Both the position numbers and the translations under genes were made by a program. This document shows, piece after piece, positions 7,819 to 16,746 of a DNA stretch of 48,533 nt (position 1 is the stretch's first letter; the number at the start of each line of letters is the position of its first letter). Origin of the DNA: Clostridiales bacterium UBA1770 (GTDB lineage Bacteria > Bacillota > Clostridia > Oscillospirales > CAG-272); contig DCGU01000050.1 of the NCBI GenBank assembly GCA_002315325.1, positions 1-48,533 of the forward strand, written 5' to 3'. Under the pieces are notes generated by a model. That model searched no databases. It saw nothing but the letters and a program-made list of their open reading frames with translations, and was not told the origin of the DNA.

Positions 7819-8616
7819 ATGATTGAATTCGACGTTTTTCCCGGCGGGAAAAGAAGAGTCGTTACCTTCAGTTACGACGACGGCCCCGATGCCGACGAGC
7901 GCCTGATTGCGCTGTTTGACAAATACGGCGTCAAGGGCACCTTCCACCTCAACGGCCGCAAGTATATCGGCGCGGACGAGGCAACCCTGGCGTCCCTGCG
8001 GGAACGCTATAAAAACCACGAAATTGCCTGCCACACGATGCAGCACGGCGACCCCGAAATCATGGCGCCGTCCTCCGTCGTACAGGAAACGATCGAGGAT
8101 CGCCGCGTTTTGGAAAAGATTGCGCAATATCCCGTCATCGGTATGTCCTATCCCAGCGGCAGCTGGAACGACGACGTTATCAGCGCCATGCGGTCCTGCG
8201 GCATTACTTACTCCCGCACGACGCAGAATACCAAAAACTTCCATTTCCCCCGTGATTTTATGGAATGGCACCCGACCTGCCATCACCGCGACGCCATGGA
8301 GGTCGCCGACCGCTTTATCGAAAATCTCCATTCCCGCTGGATTTATCCGCTGTTCTATATTTGGGGGCACGCGCACGAATTCCGCTGTGAGGAAGATTGG
8401 GCGTACATCGAAAAACTGGTGGCCAAGATTGCGGGGCTCGACAACGTTTGGTATGCGACCAACGGTGAAATCTACCGCTACGTGATGGCCGGCAAACGGC
8501 TGGAAATCAGCGCCGACGAGTGCGTGTTCCGCAACGTCAGCGATATCGACGTGTGGGTTGACCGCAACAACGGCGAGATTTTGTGTATCCCGGCCGGCAA
8601 AACGGTGACGCTGTAA
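7819..8616 (+). CDS. Polysaccharide deacetylase family protein (NodB/CE4-like)
   Basis: The 265-residue protein has the NodB-homology motifs. TFSYDDGPD at residues 16-24 supplies the catalytic base Asp and metal Asp, CHTMQH at 71-76 supplies the two metal His, and SYPSGSW stands at the position of the usual RxPxG motif. A late WGHAHEF may contribute the His of motif 5. CE4 enzymes remove N- or O-acetyl groups from chitin-like sugars or peptidoglycan using a divalent metal. This one lacks a signal peptide or membrane anchor, so it may act on cytoplasmic or imported sugars. It is the last gene of the phosphoesterase operon, 34 nt after paralogue 3 with GAAGGAG before the ATG, and is followed by a terminator. 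Confidence 0.87.
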   Translation: MIEFDVFPGGKRRVVTFSYDDGPDADERLIALFDKYGVKGTFHLNGRKYIGADEATLASLRERYKNHEIACHTMQHGDPEIMAPSSVVQETIEDRRVLEKIAQYPVIGMSYPSGSWNDDVISAMRSCGITYSRTTQNTKNFHFPRDFMEWHPTCHHRDAMEVADRFIENLHSRWIYPLFYIWGHAHEFRCEEDWAYIEKLVAKIAGLDNVWYATNGEIYRYVMAGKRLEISADECVFRNVSDIDVWVDRNNGEILCIPAGKTVTL

Positions 8617-8656
8617 GCCGAAAATACGCGTCATTTGTGTAAAAAGAATGAAAATG

Positions 8657-8694
8657 TGGGGGTAACCGCAAAAATTAAGCGGGTGCCCCCTTTA
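8657..8694 (+). terminator. Terminator of the phosphoesterase-deacetylase operon
   Basis: GGGGGTAACCGC pairs, with G-T wobbles, with GCGGGTGCCCCC, followed by TTTATTT. It is 41 bases after the deacetylase stop codon. Confidence 0.75.
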
Positions 8695-8719
8695 TTTATG
8701 TCCGATTTTGTATTATAAT
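8691..8719 (+). promoter_or_regulatory. Probable promoter of the zapA operon
   Basis: A perfect TATAAT (8714-8719) lies 41 bases upstream of zapA. The -35 box at 17-base spacing (TTTATT) is weak and overlaps the upstream terminator tail. Confidence 0.5.
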
Positions 8720-8760
8720 GAATACGAAAATATAGTACGTTACGAAAGGAAGCATAAAAA

Positions 8761-9252
8761 ATGAAGCAGAAATACGTGATTACCATTGCGGGTCTGGAGA
8801 TGACCGTCGTTGCCGATGCCGAGGCCGCCGAGGTGGAGGCTGTCGTCAGCAAAATGGACCGCAGCATGAACGCTATTTTGGCCGGCTCTCACGGTTCCTA
8901 CAGCAAGACCGAGGCCGCTTTGCTGTGCGGTTTGGGCTTCTGCTCCGAGATGGCCGACGTAGAGAAGAAAAATCAGGGGCTTGAGCACGACCTGAACGAG
9001 GCCAATGCCGCCCTGGCATCTCTCAAGGCAAAATTGGCTGAACAAAAGGCCGAGATTGACCGTTTGAAGAACGATAACGACGTGATGCACACCATTTTGG
9101 AACGCGCCGCCGCTACCAACAACTATAACGCTGCCAACCCCGAACCCAAAGAGGATCCGCAGATTGTGGAAAACAACAACGACAACCAGAAGAAGAAGTC
9201 CGGCAGCCGCATCGGCAATATGTTCGACCTGCTGACGTTCGGCGATCTGTGA
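8761..9252 (+). CDS. zapA: Cell division protein ZapA
   Basis: ZapA binds and bundles FtsZ at the division site. The 163-residue protein has the ZapA N-terminal domain (KYVITIAGLEMTVVADAEAA) and a helical section with GLGFCSEMADVEKKN. A long coiled coil follows at about residues 75-118 (DLNEANAALASLKAKLAEQK), then a disordered Asn/Lys-rich tail and a conserved-looking GNMFDLLTFGDL end. It is longer than minimal ZapA (about 85-110 aa), as is common in Clostridia. The ATG at 8761 follows AAAGGA. The U32 gene starts 40 nt downstream, an order often seen in Clostridia. Confidence 0.88.
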   Translation: MKQKYVITIAGLEMTVVADAEAAEVEAVVSKMDRSMNAILAGSHGSYSKTEAALLCGLGFCSEMADVEKKNQGLEHDLNEANAALASLKAKLAEQKAEIDRLKNDNDVMHTILERAAATNNYNAANPEPKEDPQIVENNNDNQKKKSGSRIGNMFDLLTFGDL

Positions 9253-9292
9253 TTTCATATTTGACAAAAGAAAGAATTGACGTTTTAACGGC

Positions 9293-11410
9293 ATGAATAA
9301 CAGTGGTTCACAGTTGAAAAAACTCCCCGAACTGCTTGCCCCGGCAGGGTCTCCCCAAGCCCTCGACGCAGCCCTGCAGGGCGGCGCTGACGCGGTCTAT
9401 TTGGGAGGCCCTTCTTTTAATGCCAGGGCATCGGCACCCAATTTCGGTTGGGAAGAATTGGCAGCCGGCGTTCGGCGGGCGCACGCATTCGGTGCGAAGA
9501 TATATTTGACGCTCAATACCCAGATTTACGACAGGGAAATGGGCGATTACCTGGACGCGGCGGCACGTGCCTACGAGTGCGGTGTCGACGGATTGATTGT
9601 GGCGGATATCGGCGGCGCCGCCGCCATTCACGACAATATCCCCGACCTGCCCCTGCACGCCAGCACGCAATGCAGCGGGCATTCGCTCGCCATGGCGCGG
9701 CAATTGGCCGCGGCGGGATACACCCGCATGGTGGCGGCACGCGAAATTCGGCAGGACGATTTGACGAATTTGTGCGCACAGTCGCCCATTGAAATCGAGG
9801 CCTTCGTGCACGGGGCCCTTTGCGTCAGCCATTCGGGCCAGTGCCTGTTTTCATCTTTGGTGGGCGGCCGCAGCGGCAACCGCGGCGAATGCGCCCAACC
9901 CTGCCGCCTGCCGTACGGCTGCGGCACGGGGTGCAAATCCTGCGCACGGGACGATTATCCCCTCTCTCTTAAGGATTTGTCGCTGGCACAGCACGTGCCG
10001 GAATTGATTGACGCCGGCGTGGCGTCATTGAAAATCGAGGGACGCATGAAGTCCCCCGCCTACGTGTACGGCGTGACGTCGATTTGGCGGACGCTGCTGG
10101 ACGAGAGGCGCGCGGCGGACGGCCGCGATATGGAACGCCTGTCTGCTATTTTCTCCCGCGGCGGATTTACCGACGGCTACTATGCCGGCCGCATCGATAA
10201 AAAGATGCTGGGTATCCGCAGCGAGGCCGATAAGGCCGAAAGCCGCGGGGAAACCTTTGACGGCTTATCCCGCACGGTGCCGCTGGCAATCAGCGCCAAA
10301 ATGGTGACCGACGAGCCGACGGAACTGACGCTGGCGCGTGCCATGCCGGGGGGCGAAACGCTGTCCGTGACGGTGCAGGGCGACGTACCCCAGCCGGCGC
10401 GTACCGCACCCATGACGCGGGATGACGTGGCAAAATCATTGTGCAAATTGGGCGGTACCGCCTATCATGCCGGGACCGTGGACGTCACGGCGGACGCGGG
10501 GCTGATGCTCCCCGTCTCCCGACTCAACGCCCTGCGGCGCGAGGCGTTGGAAAAACTGGACGAGGCGCTGACGCCGGCGCGTAAGGCGCCCGCCATGCAG
10601 TTGCCTGCCGTTTTAACCGGGAACGCCCGCATCGCTGCCGCCGGCGGCATTCGCCGCACAGCGCGTGTGCGGCGCCCCGAGCAAATCACGGCCAAGGCGT
10701 GGCAATTCTTCGATGCCATTGAAGTGTCGTGCGGGACGTTCGACGCCTATGATGCGTTGTGCCGTGACGATTCGTTTACCCCTGGTATCGTGCTCCCGCC
10801 CGTTATCTTCGATCGGGAACTGGACGCGGCGAAAGCCCTGTTGGAACAGGCCTTTGCCGCCGGCGTACGGTACGCCCGCGTCGGCAATCTCGGGCATATC
10901 GATTTGGCGCAATCGCTTGGGTTTGCCCTGCGGGGTGATTTCCGCCTCAACGTCTGCAACAGTGCCTCGGCCCTGCAATGGCAGGAACGCGGCATTGCCT
11001 CGATGCTGTTGTCCCCCGAGCTGACGCTGCCCCGTATGCGGGACGTTGCGGCTCGCTTGGGTCCCGAGGCGGTTGACGTCATCGTTTACGGCCGCGTGCC
11101 GCTGATGACGGTGGAAAAATGTATGCTGCGCGACCGCATCGGCTGCGAGGCCTGCGGGCAGAACCGCGGCACCCTGTGCGACCGCCGCGGCGTCGTCTTC
11201 CCGGTCATGCGGGAATGGCAGCACCGCAACGTCGTGTACAACAGTGTACCGATTTGGATGGCAGACCGACAGGACGTGCTGTTGAACAACGGCCTTTTGG
11301 GGCAGTATTTCCTGTTTGCAACGGAGTCCCCGCGGGAAGTGGACGCCGTGATTGACGCCTATATTGACGGCAAGGCCCCGACACAGGGCGCCGCCGTGCG
11401 GCGTATGTGA
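9293..11410 (+). CDS. Peptidase U32 family protein
   Basis: The 705-residue protein opens with the U32 domain: ELLAPAGSPQALDAALQGGA near residue 12, a TIM-barrel-like region, and the family signature EAFVHGALCVSHSGQC near residue 170. Cys-containing segments follow (GECAQPCRLPYG, then LKDLSLAQHVPELIDAGV and LKIEGRMKSP). A second half (about residues 350-705) matches the long U32 form with a C-terminal domain including CMLRDRIGCEACGQN. Although named peptidases, well-studied members (TrhP/YegQ, RlhA, UbiU/V) act in RNA hydroxylation or as iron-sulfur hydroxylases, so tRNA modification is a fair guess. The start ATG 9293 lacks a strong ribosome site. It lies between zapA and the esterase gene. 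Confidence 0.9.
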   Translation: MNNSGSQLKKLPELLAPAGSPQALDAALQGGADAVYLGGPSFNARASAPNFGWEELAAGVRRAHAFGAKIYLTLNTQIYDREMGDYLDAAARAYECGVDGLIVADIGGAAAIHDNIPDLPLHASTQCSGHSLAMARQLAAAGYTRMVAAREIRQDDLTNLCAQSPIEIEAFVHGALCVSHSGQCLFSSLVGGRSGNRGECAQPCRLPYGCGTGCKSCARDDYPLSLKDLSLAQHVPELIDAGVASLKIEGRMKSPAYVYGVTSIWRTLLDERRAADGRDMERLSAIFSRGGFTDGYYAGRIDKKMLGIRSEADKAESRGETFDGLSRTVPLAISAKMVTDEPTELTLARAMPGGETLSVTVQGDVPQPARTAPMTRDDVAKSLCKLGGTAYHAGTVDVTADAGLMLPVSRLNALRREALEKLDEALTPARKAPAMQLPAVLTGNARIAAAGGIRRTARVRRPEQITAKAWQFFDAIEVSCGTFDAYDALCRDDSFTPGIVLPPVIFDRELDAAKALLEQAFAAGVRYARVGNLGHIDLAQSLGFALRGDFRLNVCNSASALQWQERGIASMLLSPELTLPRMRDVAARLGPEAVDVIVYGRVPLMTVEKCMLRDRIGCEACGQNRGTLCDRRGVVFPVMREWQHRNVVYNSVPIWMADRQDVLLNNGLLGQYFLFATESPREVDAVIDAYIDGKAPTQGAAVRRM

Positions 11411-11451
11411 GAAAACCATTTTTTACGATATACAGAAAGGTTGAAAACGAC

Positions 11452-12111
11452 ATGAAAGAATTGAATTGCTATTTGAAGTTAAAGGATGCTCGCGTTGAGG
11501 GTTTGGGGTATAAAGTATTTTTGCCCGCCGATTTCGATGCGGCAAAAAAATATCCCCTGATGCTCTTTTTGCACGGCGCCGGTGAGCGCGGCGACGGCAC
11601 GACCCAGCTTGACCGCGTGCTGGCCCACGGCCCGGTGAAGTACGCCCATGCCGGTACCGAATATCCCTGTATTTTGATTGCGCCCCAGTGCCCCGAGAAC
11701 CGCATTTGGCCCGACCTTGCCGACGAGGTCGGCAAGCTTTTGGATAACGTCGCCGGCGAATATCCGGTCGACCTCGACCGCGTGTCCTGCACGGGTCTGT
11801 CCATGGGCGGTTTCGGCACCTTTACGATGGGCATCACGTTCCCCGGCCGCTTTGCCGCGCTCGGCCCGATTTGCGGCGGCGGTGTCGCCTGGTGCGCGCC
11901 CTACTTCGGCAAAACGCCGATTTGGGCCTTCCACGGCGATGCCGACAGCTTGGTGTCTGTGGAAAACTCCCTGATGATGTATAATTCCGTGAAAACCTTC
12001 GGCGGGAATATGGAACTGACGCTGGTACACGGCTGCGACCACGACAGCTGGACGTTTGCCTACGAACGCACGCGCCTGATTGAGTGGCTGATCGCCGCCC
12101 GCCGTTCTTAA
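11452..12111 (+). CDS. Alpha/beta hydrolase, esterase / dienelactone-hydrolase type
   Basis: A 219-residue single-domain serine hydrolase. LFLHGAGERGDG near residue 40 gives the oxyanion hole, GLSMGGFG holds the nucleophile Ser at about residue 117, GDADSLVS supplies the acid and HGCDHDSW the His. The layout resembles polyhydroxybutyrate-depolymerase-like or carbohydrate esterases, but no signal peptide is visible, so a cytoplasmic esterase is likely. The start ATG 11452 (MKELNCYLKL) is chosen because GAAAGG precedes it; the open frame continues upstream into the end of the U32 gene. Its position two genes before a beta-galactosidase suggests a role in de-esterifying imported glycans (inference). 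Confidence 0.85.
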   Translation: MKELNCYLKLKDARVEGLGYKVFLPADFDAAKKYPLMLFLHGAGERGDGTTQLDRVLAHGPVKYAHAGTEYPCILIAPQCPENRIWPDLADEVGKLLDNVAGEYPVDLDRVSCTGLSMGGFGTFTMGITFPGRFAALGPICGGGVAWCAPYFGKTPIWAFHGDADSLVSVENSLMMYNSVKTFGGNMELTLVHGCDHDSWTFAYERTRLIEWLIAARRS

Positions 12112-12118
12112 TTTAAAT

Positions 12119-12880
12119 ATGGCAAAAACGAAAATCGTATGGCCCGGCAGCGTGCTGGAAGCGCCGCTGCCCGCCGTGCTCGTCACCTGCGGCACGATGG
12201 ATAAACCCAACGTGCTGTCCATCGGCTGGACGGGTGTCGTGTGTACCGATCCCCCGCTGGTCTACGTTTCCATCCGCCCCAAGCGTTACTCTTACGGCTT
12301 GATCAAGGGAACGGGGGAACTGGTCATTAACCTGACCACCGCGGATATGGCGCGTGCCGTGGACCGCTGCGGCGTGTACACGGGCGCCAAAATGGATAAA
12401 TTTGCCGACAGTCATCTCACGCCGGTCCCGGCGTCGCAGGTGGGCTGTCCCCTGATTGAAGAAAGCCCGCTGTCGCTGGAATGCCGCGTCAAGTCGGTAA
12501 CCCCGCTCGGCACCCACGATATGTTTTTGTGCGAGGTCGTCGCCGTCGACGCGGACGAAGCCCTGGTCGATGAAAACGGCAAGTTGTGTATGAATCGTGC
12601 CAACCTGTTAACGTACGCGCACGGGGAGTATTTTGCCGTCGGCAAGAGCCTGGGCACCTTCGGCTTTGCCGTCAAAAAGAAAAAGAGCGGTAAGCAGACC
12701 GCCGGTGCAAAGAAAAAGCCGACTGCCACCCATGCCGCCGTGCAGGATAAGCACGCAAAGCCGGCACGCAAACAGGCCGACGGGGCAGGGCAGAAAAAAG
12801 CGACGGATAAACCCAAACAGAATAAACCCGCTGTAAAACCGCAAAATAAAGGGGGACGAAAAAATGGCAATCACTCTTAA
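12119..12880 (+). CDS. Flavin reductase-like (FMN-binding split barrel) protein with basic tail
   Basis: Residues 1-185 match the flavin reductase / split-barrel fold. PAVLVTCGTMDKPNVLSIGW and VYVSIRPKRYSYGLIKGTGE form the FMN-binding strands, and FVINL-like and YTGAKMDKF segments follow. Such proteins bind FMN and either reduce free flavin or serve unknown redox roles. The last ~70 residues are a low-complexity Lys/Pro/Ala/Gln-rich tail (KKKKSGKQTAGAKKKPTATH and onward), absent from typical members. The tail could bind nucleic acid or acidic surfaces. The gene begins 7 nt after the esterase stop with no evident Shine-Dalgarno, so translation may be coupled. Its 3' end overlaps the GH42 start by 17 nt. 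Confidence 0.83.
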   Translation: MAKTKIVWPGSVLEAPLPAVLVTCGTMDKPNVLSIGWTGVVCTDPPLVYVSIRPKRYSYGLIKGTGELVINLTTADMARAVDRCGVYTGAKMDKFADSHLTPVPASQVGCPLIEESPLSLECRVKSVTPLGTHDMFLCEVVAVDADEALVDENGKLCMNRANLLTYAHGEYFAVGKSLGTFGFAVKKKKSGKQTAGAKKKPTATHAAVQDKHAKPARKQADGAGQKKATDKPKQNKPAVKPQNKGGRKNGNHS

Positions 12881-14867
12881 AAAACCGTTTTTGGGCACCG
12901 CCTACTATCCTGAGGACTGGCCCGAAACGCTTATCGACGAAGATATCGCCAAAATGAAGGAATGCGGGATCCGCGTGGCCCGTATTGCCGAATTTGCCTG
13001 GGGCAAAATGGAACCCGAGGAGGGTACGTTCGATTTCGGCTGGCTGCATACGATTGTGGATAAACTCGGCGCCGCCGGCATCGGCGTCGTGTTGGGTACG
13101 CCCTCCGCAGCGCCGCCTTATTGGCTGACGAACACCTATCCCGATTCCCGCAACCTGTGGTCGAGCGGACGCCGCATGCTGCACGGCGGACGGCAGGGAT
13201 GCTGCCGTAACCATCCCGACTATCGCCGCCTGTCGATTCGCATTGCCGAAAAGATGGCGCGCGAATTCGGCCGCGACCCCGCGGTCGTTGGCTGGCAGAT
13301 TGATAACGAAATCTATGCCGGCGGAGCGGGCTGCACCTGTGACAATTGCATCGCTTATTTCCATCGTTATTTGGAAAAACGCTACGGCACCGTCGATAAA
13401 CTGAATGCCGCCTGGAACACCGGTGTCTTCAGCCAGACCTATCCGTCCTTCGATGACGTCGTCGTGCCGATCGATGCCTGGCACAACCCGCATCTCGTTT
13501 TTGAATGGAAGCAGGCGCACCATGAAACGGATATCGCCTTCATTCACGAGCAGGCCGAAGCTATGCGGCCCTTTATCAATCCCGACGTGCCCATCGGCAC
13601 CGATATGATGCCGACCGTGGGTATGAGCCACGAAAAGATGCTGGAAAAGCTCGACGTGGCGCAGTTTAACCACTACAACACGGCCGAGAATCTGCCGGAT
13701 ATCACCTTCTGGTTTGACTTTGAACGGACGCTGAAGGACAGACCCTTCTGGAACACCGAAACCGCAACCGTTTGGAACGGCAGCACTGCCATCAACCAGG
13801 TGATGAAGCCGGAGGGCTTTACCCGTATCAATTCCTGGCTGCCGGTGGCCCAGGGCGCCGAGTGCAATATGTACTGGCTGTGGCGCCAGCATTGGGGCGG
13901 ACAGGAACTGATGCACGGTGCCGTGCTGTGGCCTGACGGACAGTATTTCTACGCCGTCAACGAGGTGAAACAGACGGCACAGGAACTGGAACGGGCAGGG
14001 GACTTTTTAACACGCACGACGGTCAAAACCGACGTGGCGCTGCATTGTCTGTCCGCTTCTCAAGAGCTGATTGAGACGGCGCCCCTGTATGAAGGCAACG
14101 ATTACCGCGCGCACGTATCTGCCATTCACGGTGCCCTGCGCCGTGCGGGTATCCCCGTGAACGTTATCGGTGCCGCCAAAGATTTGGGGAATTATAAGAT
14201 GCTGGTGACCCCGCTCGGCATTACGCTGGAGGATGAGAACGGCGGGCATGCCCTGCAGGATAAAATCACGGCCTTCGTGCAAAACGGCGGCACCTGGGTG
14301 GCCGGCCCCATGACGGATATTCGGAACAGCATCGGTGCCCATTATACCGACGCGGCGACCGGTTTCCTGGAAAAATTGACCGGTGCGCGCCTGACCAACG
14401 CCATCCCCTCGGACGATACCGTGCTCAAACTGGAAACGGCGGCCGGTAAACCTTTTGCCCATCATCGTTGGGTGGAAACCTTTACGCTGCCTGCCGGCGC
14501 GCAGGTGAGTTGGCGTGTGGCGAGCGGCCATTCGGCCCTGAACGGCACAGCCGTCGCCGCCAAGATTCCCGTCGGCCGCGGGTACGTGGTACTGTGCGGC
14601 ACCTTCCCGGATGATGACGTATTGCAGGCCCTGTTTGCCGACTGCGCCGACGCAGCCGGTGCCAACCGCTTCACGGTGAGCGGCAAGGGCATTTTGGTCG
14701 TTCCCCGTGAAGGGTACGGGGCCTCCGGCCTCGTCGTTTGCGAAACGGCGCACGAAAACGCAAGCGTCGTACTGCCGGGCGTTTATCGTGACGTCCTGCG
14801 CGCACGTGACGTGAGCGGGACACTGCAGGTCGAGCCGTATGGCGTCTACGTTCTGCAAAAAATATAA
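12864..14867 (+). CDS. Beta-galactosidase, glycoside hydrolase family 42
   Basis: The 667-residue protein is a complete GH42 enzyme, which hydrolyses terminal beta-D-galactosides. The barrel starts GTAYYPEDWP and reads through RIAEFAWGKMEPEEG. The acid/base Glu is in GWQIDNEI (Glu149), and the nucleophile is in FWNTETAT (Glu299). A Cys group near residue 155 (GCTCDNC) fits the structural zinc site of many GH42 members. The trimerisation and C-terminal beta domains follow, ending GVYVLQKI. There is no signal peptide, so it is cytoplasmic and acts on imported oligosaccharides. GGGGGAC just before ATG 12864 is the ribosome site. It is the last gene of the operon that begins at zapA. Confidence 0.94.
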   Translation: MAITLKKPFLGTAYYPEDWPETLIDEDIAKMKECGIRVARIAEFAWGKMEPEEGTFDFGWLHTIVDKLGAAGIGVVLGTPSAAPPYWLTNTYPDSRNLWSSGRRMLHGGRQGCCRNHPDYRRLSIRIAEKMAREFGRDPAVVGWQIDNEIYAGGAGCTCDNCIAYFHRYLEKRYGTVDKLNAAWNTGVFSQTYPSFDDVVVPIDAWHNPHLVFEWKQAHHETDIAFIHEQAEAMRPFINPDVPIGTDMMPTVGMSHEKMLEKLDVAQFNHYNTAENLPDITFWFDFERTLKDRPFWNTETATVWNGSTAINQVMKPEGFTRINSWLPVAQGAECNMYWLWRQHWGGQELMHGAVLWPDGQYFYAVNEVKQTAQELERAGDFLTRTTVKTDVALHCLSASQELIETAPLYEGNDYRAHVSAIHGALRRAGIPVNVIGAAKDLGNYKMLVTPLGITLEDENGGHALQDKITAFVQNGGTWVAGPMTDIRNSIGAHYTDAATGFLEKLTGARLTNAIPSDDTVLKLETAAGKPFAHHRWVETFTLPAGAQVSWRVASGHSALNGTAVAAKIPVGRGYVVLCGTFPDDDVLQALFADCADAAGANRFTVSGKGILVVPREGYGASGLVVCETAHENASVVLPGVYRDVLRARDVSGTLQVEPYGVYVLQKI

Positions 14868-14872
14868 TCGCC

Positions 14873-15190
14873 GCATGAAAAAGGCACAGATCGTCGTTCC
14901 CCTAAGCCTCCCTCCGGGAGTAGCCGACAAGTCGGTGCATGTGTGCTTCGCACTCTATGCGGGAGGTGGATTCGCCTCGTAGAGAGCGTAGCGAACACGT
15001 GCGCACTTGTGCGCTGGAAGCTGAAGACGGAAGGAGCATGCGGGGCTATCGGTTGCGCTAAAGCTTGGTCGCTATAACTGAGTTCTACCGAGGGTTCCTT
15101 AATAAACGGTGACGCTACCATTTCTTCCGCAAGGAAAAACTCCGTTCTTTGGCGCAACCCCATAGTTCATTCTGCCCCTTTTTTCAAAGC
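14873..15190 (+). repeat. Composite 3' element: family A ends enclosing family B modules (A2)
   Basis: The gap after the GH42 gene has no gene. It starts 6-10 bases past the stop with the family A left-end motif (TGAAAAAGGCACAGATCG). In place of the usual long hairpin it carries family B modules (14908-15044: CCTCCCTCCGGGAG ... CGGAAGGAGCATG), with inserted hairpins CCGACAAGTCGG and GTGCGCACTTGTGCGC. It ends with the right-end motif TTCATTCTGCCCCTTTTTTC (15168-15187). GGTTGCGC (15051-15058) and GCGCAACC (15152-15159) can pair at long range. The terminal T-run may end transcription of the operon. Confidence 0.6.
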
Positions 15191-15262
15191 GGCTTATTCT
15201 ACTTGTAAAAAAGGACCAATCGCAAATCAAGAACGTCAATGTGAAGGAGACAATATTTTCTT

Positions 15263-16312
15263 ATGAACGTTAATATGAAAAGCGTGAACACAGTCCGCAA
15301 AATATCCACCATCCGTACCTATATCGGTTTTTTGATCGTCGGTCTTGTTTTTGCCGCCGTTGCCGGTTGGATGATTTATCAAAGGGCACAGGTGGAAACC
15401 TATCCCGTACAGGCCACCATTCAGGAGATTTACGTGGAGACCGATGCCGAGGGCGACAACGATTACACCGTCATTTTGGATTACAAAGACAAATACAACG
15501 TGGCGCACAACGGTGTGGCGTACCACGGATTCCAAACCGGTTGGCACAAGGGTGACGTCATCGAAATCAACGTTGACGTGAATGACCCCGAGAATATATA
15601 TGCCTCCGGCGAATCGACGCTTATTTACATTCTGCTCGTTGTCGGCTTGGGCTGCGCTGCCTGGGCAATTTACGGCATCGTGAAGGCCGGCAAGACCAAG
15701 CTTGAAGATATGAACGAGTTCGACAGGGTGAAAAAGGAAGAGATCACGCCCGAACAAATCGAGGCAATTAAAAACGACGACAGTCCCGAAAACGAGTATT
15801 ACTTCCATTATACGGGTAAATTGGGACAGAGCTACGTGCTGGAGACCCCGAGCCGCTCGGAACAATTCCTGGGGCGCTGTGATAAAATGGGCTTCGGCTT
15901 CCCCTCCACGTACACCTTTGAAAACTGCCGTACCGGCAGCCAAAAGACGAGCAAAGTCAGCGCAACCGTGACCACGCGCAACGGCAGCGGCAACGGTATC
16001 GGAAGTTCCACGGTCTATATCACCGAATCTTCTTATTTCAAAATCGACGGCGTCAAATGCTGGGACGTCATCGGTCAGCTGGGTTATTCCTTCGAGCCGC
16101 ATTTGAACGGCCTGCATTATTCCATGACGGTCTTCCGTTACGGGGTTGAGGTCGGCACCATCGATGCCGCCGGTTCCAATATTCTGCGTGACGATAAGCA
16201 GTATAAGCTCGGCAATCTCCCGGCAAAGGGCCTGTACGTCGTGCACTGCCGTGAAACCGACCTGGAAGGATTCTTTATGATTTGCTTTGCTATGGCACGC
16301 ACCGAGTGCTAA
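15263..16312 (+). CDS. Hypothetical two-pass membrane protein (DUF3592-like N-terminal half)
   Basis: The 349-residue protein has a membrane segment at about residues 20-40, an extracytoplasmic region of about 70 residues (VQATIQEIYVETDAEGDN and onward) and a second membrane segment at about 112-135. A long cytoplasmic domain follows. The TM-loop-TM layout with a small beta-rich loop (YTVILDYKDKYNV ... GDVIEINVDVNDP) resembles DUF3592-type proteins. The C-terminal half (FHYTGKLGQSYVLETPSRSE to GLYVVHCRETDLEGFFMICF) is unrecognised. The start ATG 15263 follows GAAGGAGAC, 14 bases upstream. It appears to stand alone, between a repeat element and a long regulatory region. Function is unknown. 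Confidence 0.75.
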   Translation: MNVNMKSVNTVRKISTIRTYIGFLIVGLVFAAVAGWMIYQRAQVETYPVQATIQEIYVETDAEGDNDYTVILDYKDKYNVAHNGVAYHGFQTGWHKGDVIEINVDVNDPENIYASGESTLIYILLVVGLGCAAWAIYGIVKAGKTKLEDMNEFDRVKKEEITPEQIEAIKNDDSPENEYYFHYTGKLGQSYVLETPSRSEQFLGRCDKMGFGFPSTYTFENCRTGSQKTSKVSATVTTRNGSGNGIGSSTVYITESSYFKIDGVKCWDVIGQLGYSFEPHLNGLHYSMTVFRYGVEVGTIDAAGSNILRDDKQYKLGNLPAKGLYVVHCRETDLEGFFMICFAMARTEC

Positions 16313-16321
16313 TAAAAGGCG

Positions 16322-16530
16322 GGCTGTGAAAAAAGCGCAGATCGGAAAAGCTATTTATGGCTTTTCTTATCTTACACAACGAATAATGAACCCCAAAGAA
16401 AGCACGGTATCAAAAGAAATTTCGCAAAGGAACGGGCTTTTCCTATCGCCGTTCGGCTCCCTTGCAGTACATAGTACAGCTGACGGAGAGCCGAACGGCG
16501 ATTCTGCATCTTTTTTCCCTATCCCGCAAA
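16322..16530 (+). repeat. Family A 3'-end element, copy A3
   Basis: Starting 10 bases after the stop of the upstream gene, it reads GGCTGTGAAAAAAGCGCAG (left end), about 105 nt of unique sequence, GGGCTTTTCCTA, the hairpin (16445-16502) and TTCTGCATCTTTTTTCCC (right end). The hairpin has a 14-bp perfect stem (ATCGCCGTTCGGCT and its complement) around a GCAGTAC-ATA-GTACAGC core. The stem has no resemblance to those of the other copies although flanks and core match. The first 15 bases are repeated at 16535-16549, beginning a second partial unit. Confidence 0.75.
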
Positions 16531-16562
16531 ATATGGCTGTGAAAAAAGCACCGACCAATAAT

Positions 16563-16655
16563 TCACTTCGGAAATCTATGCGTCTGCTCTAAATTCCGAA
16601 GTGACGTACCTACACCCCGATGAGACAGTGTTTACTGCCGCATCGGGGCGTTTTT
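16563..16655 (+). terminator. Inverted repeat and intrinsic terminator
   Basis: TCACTTCGGAA (16563-16573) pairs with 16594-16604. It is followed by a terminator at 16615-16655: CCCCGATG with CATCGGGG, an inner CAGT-GTTT-ACTG stem, then GCGTTTTT. It separates the upstream membrane protein gene from the promoter of the giant gene. Confidence 0.75.
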
Positions 16656-16746
16656 ATACCCGCAACCCGGGATGGGCAGCGGTATCGGAACCGATACCCG
16701 CAGGGCAAAATTGTGAACTGAAAATTAATATAAACCCCATTTTTGC

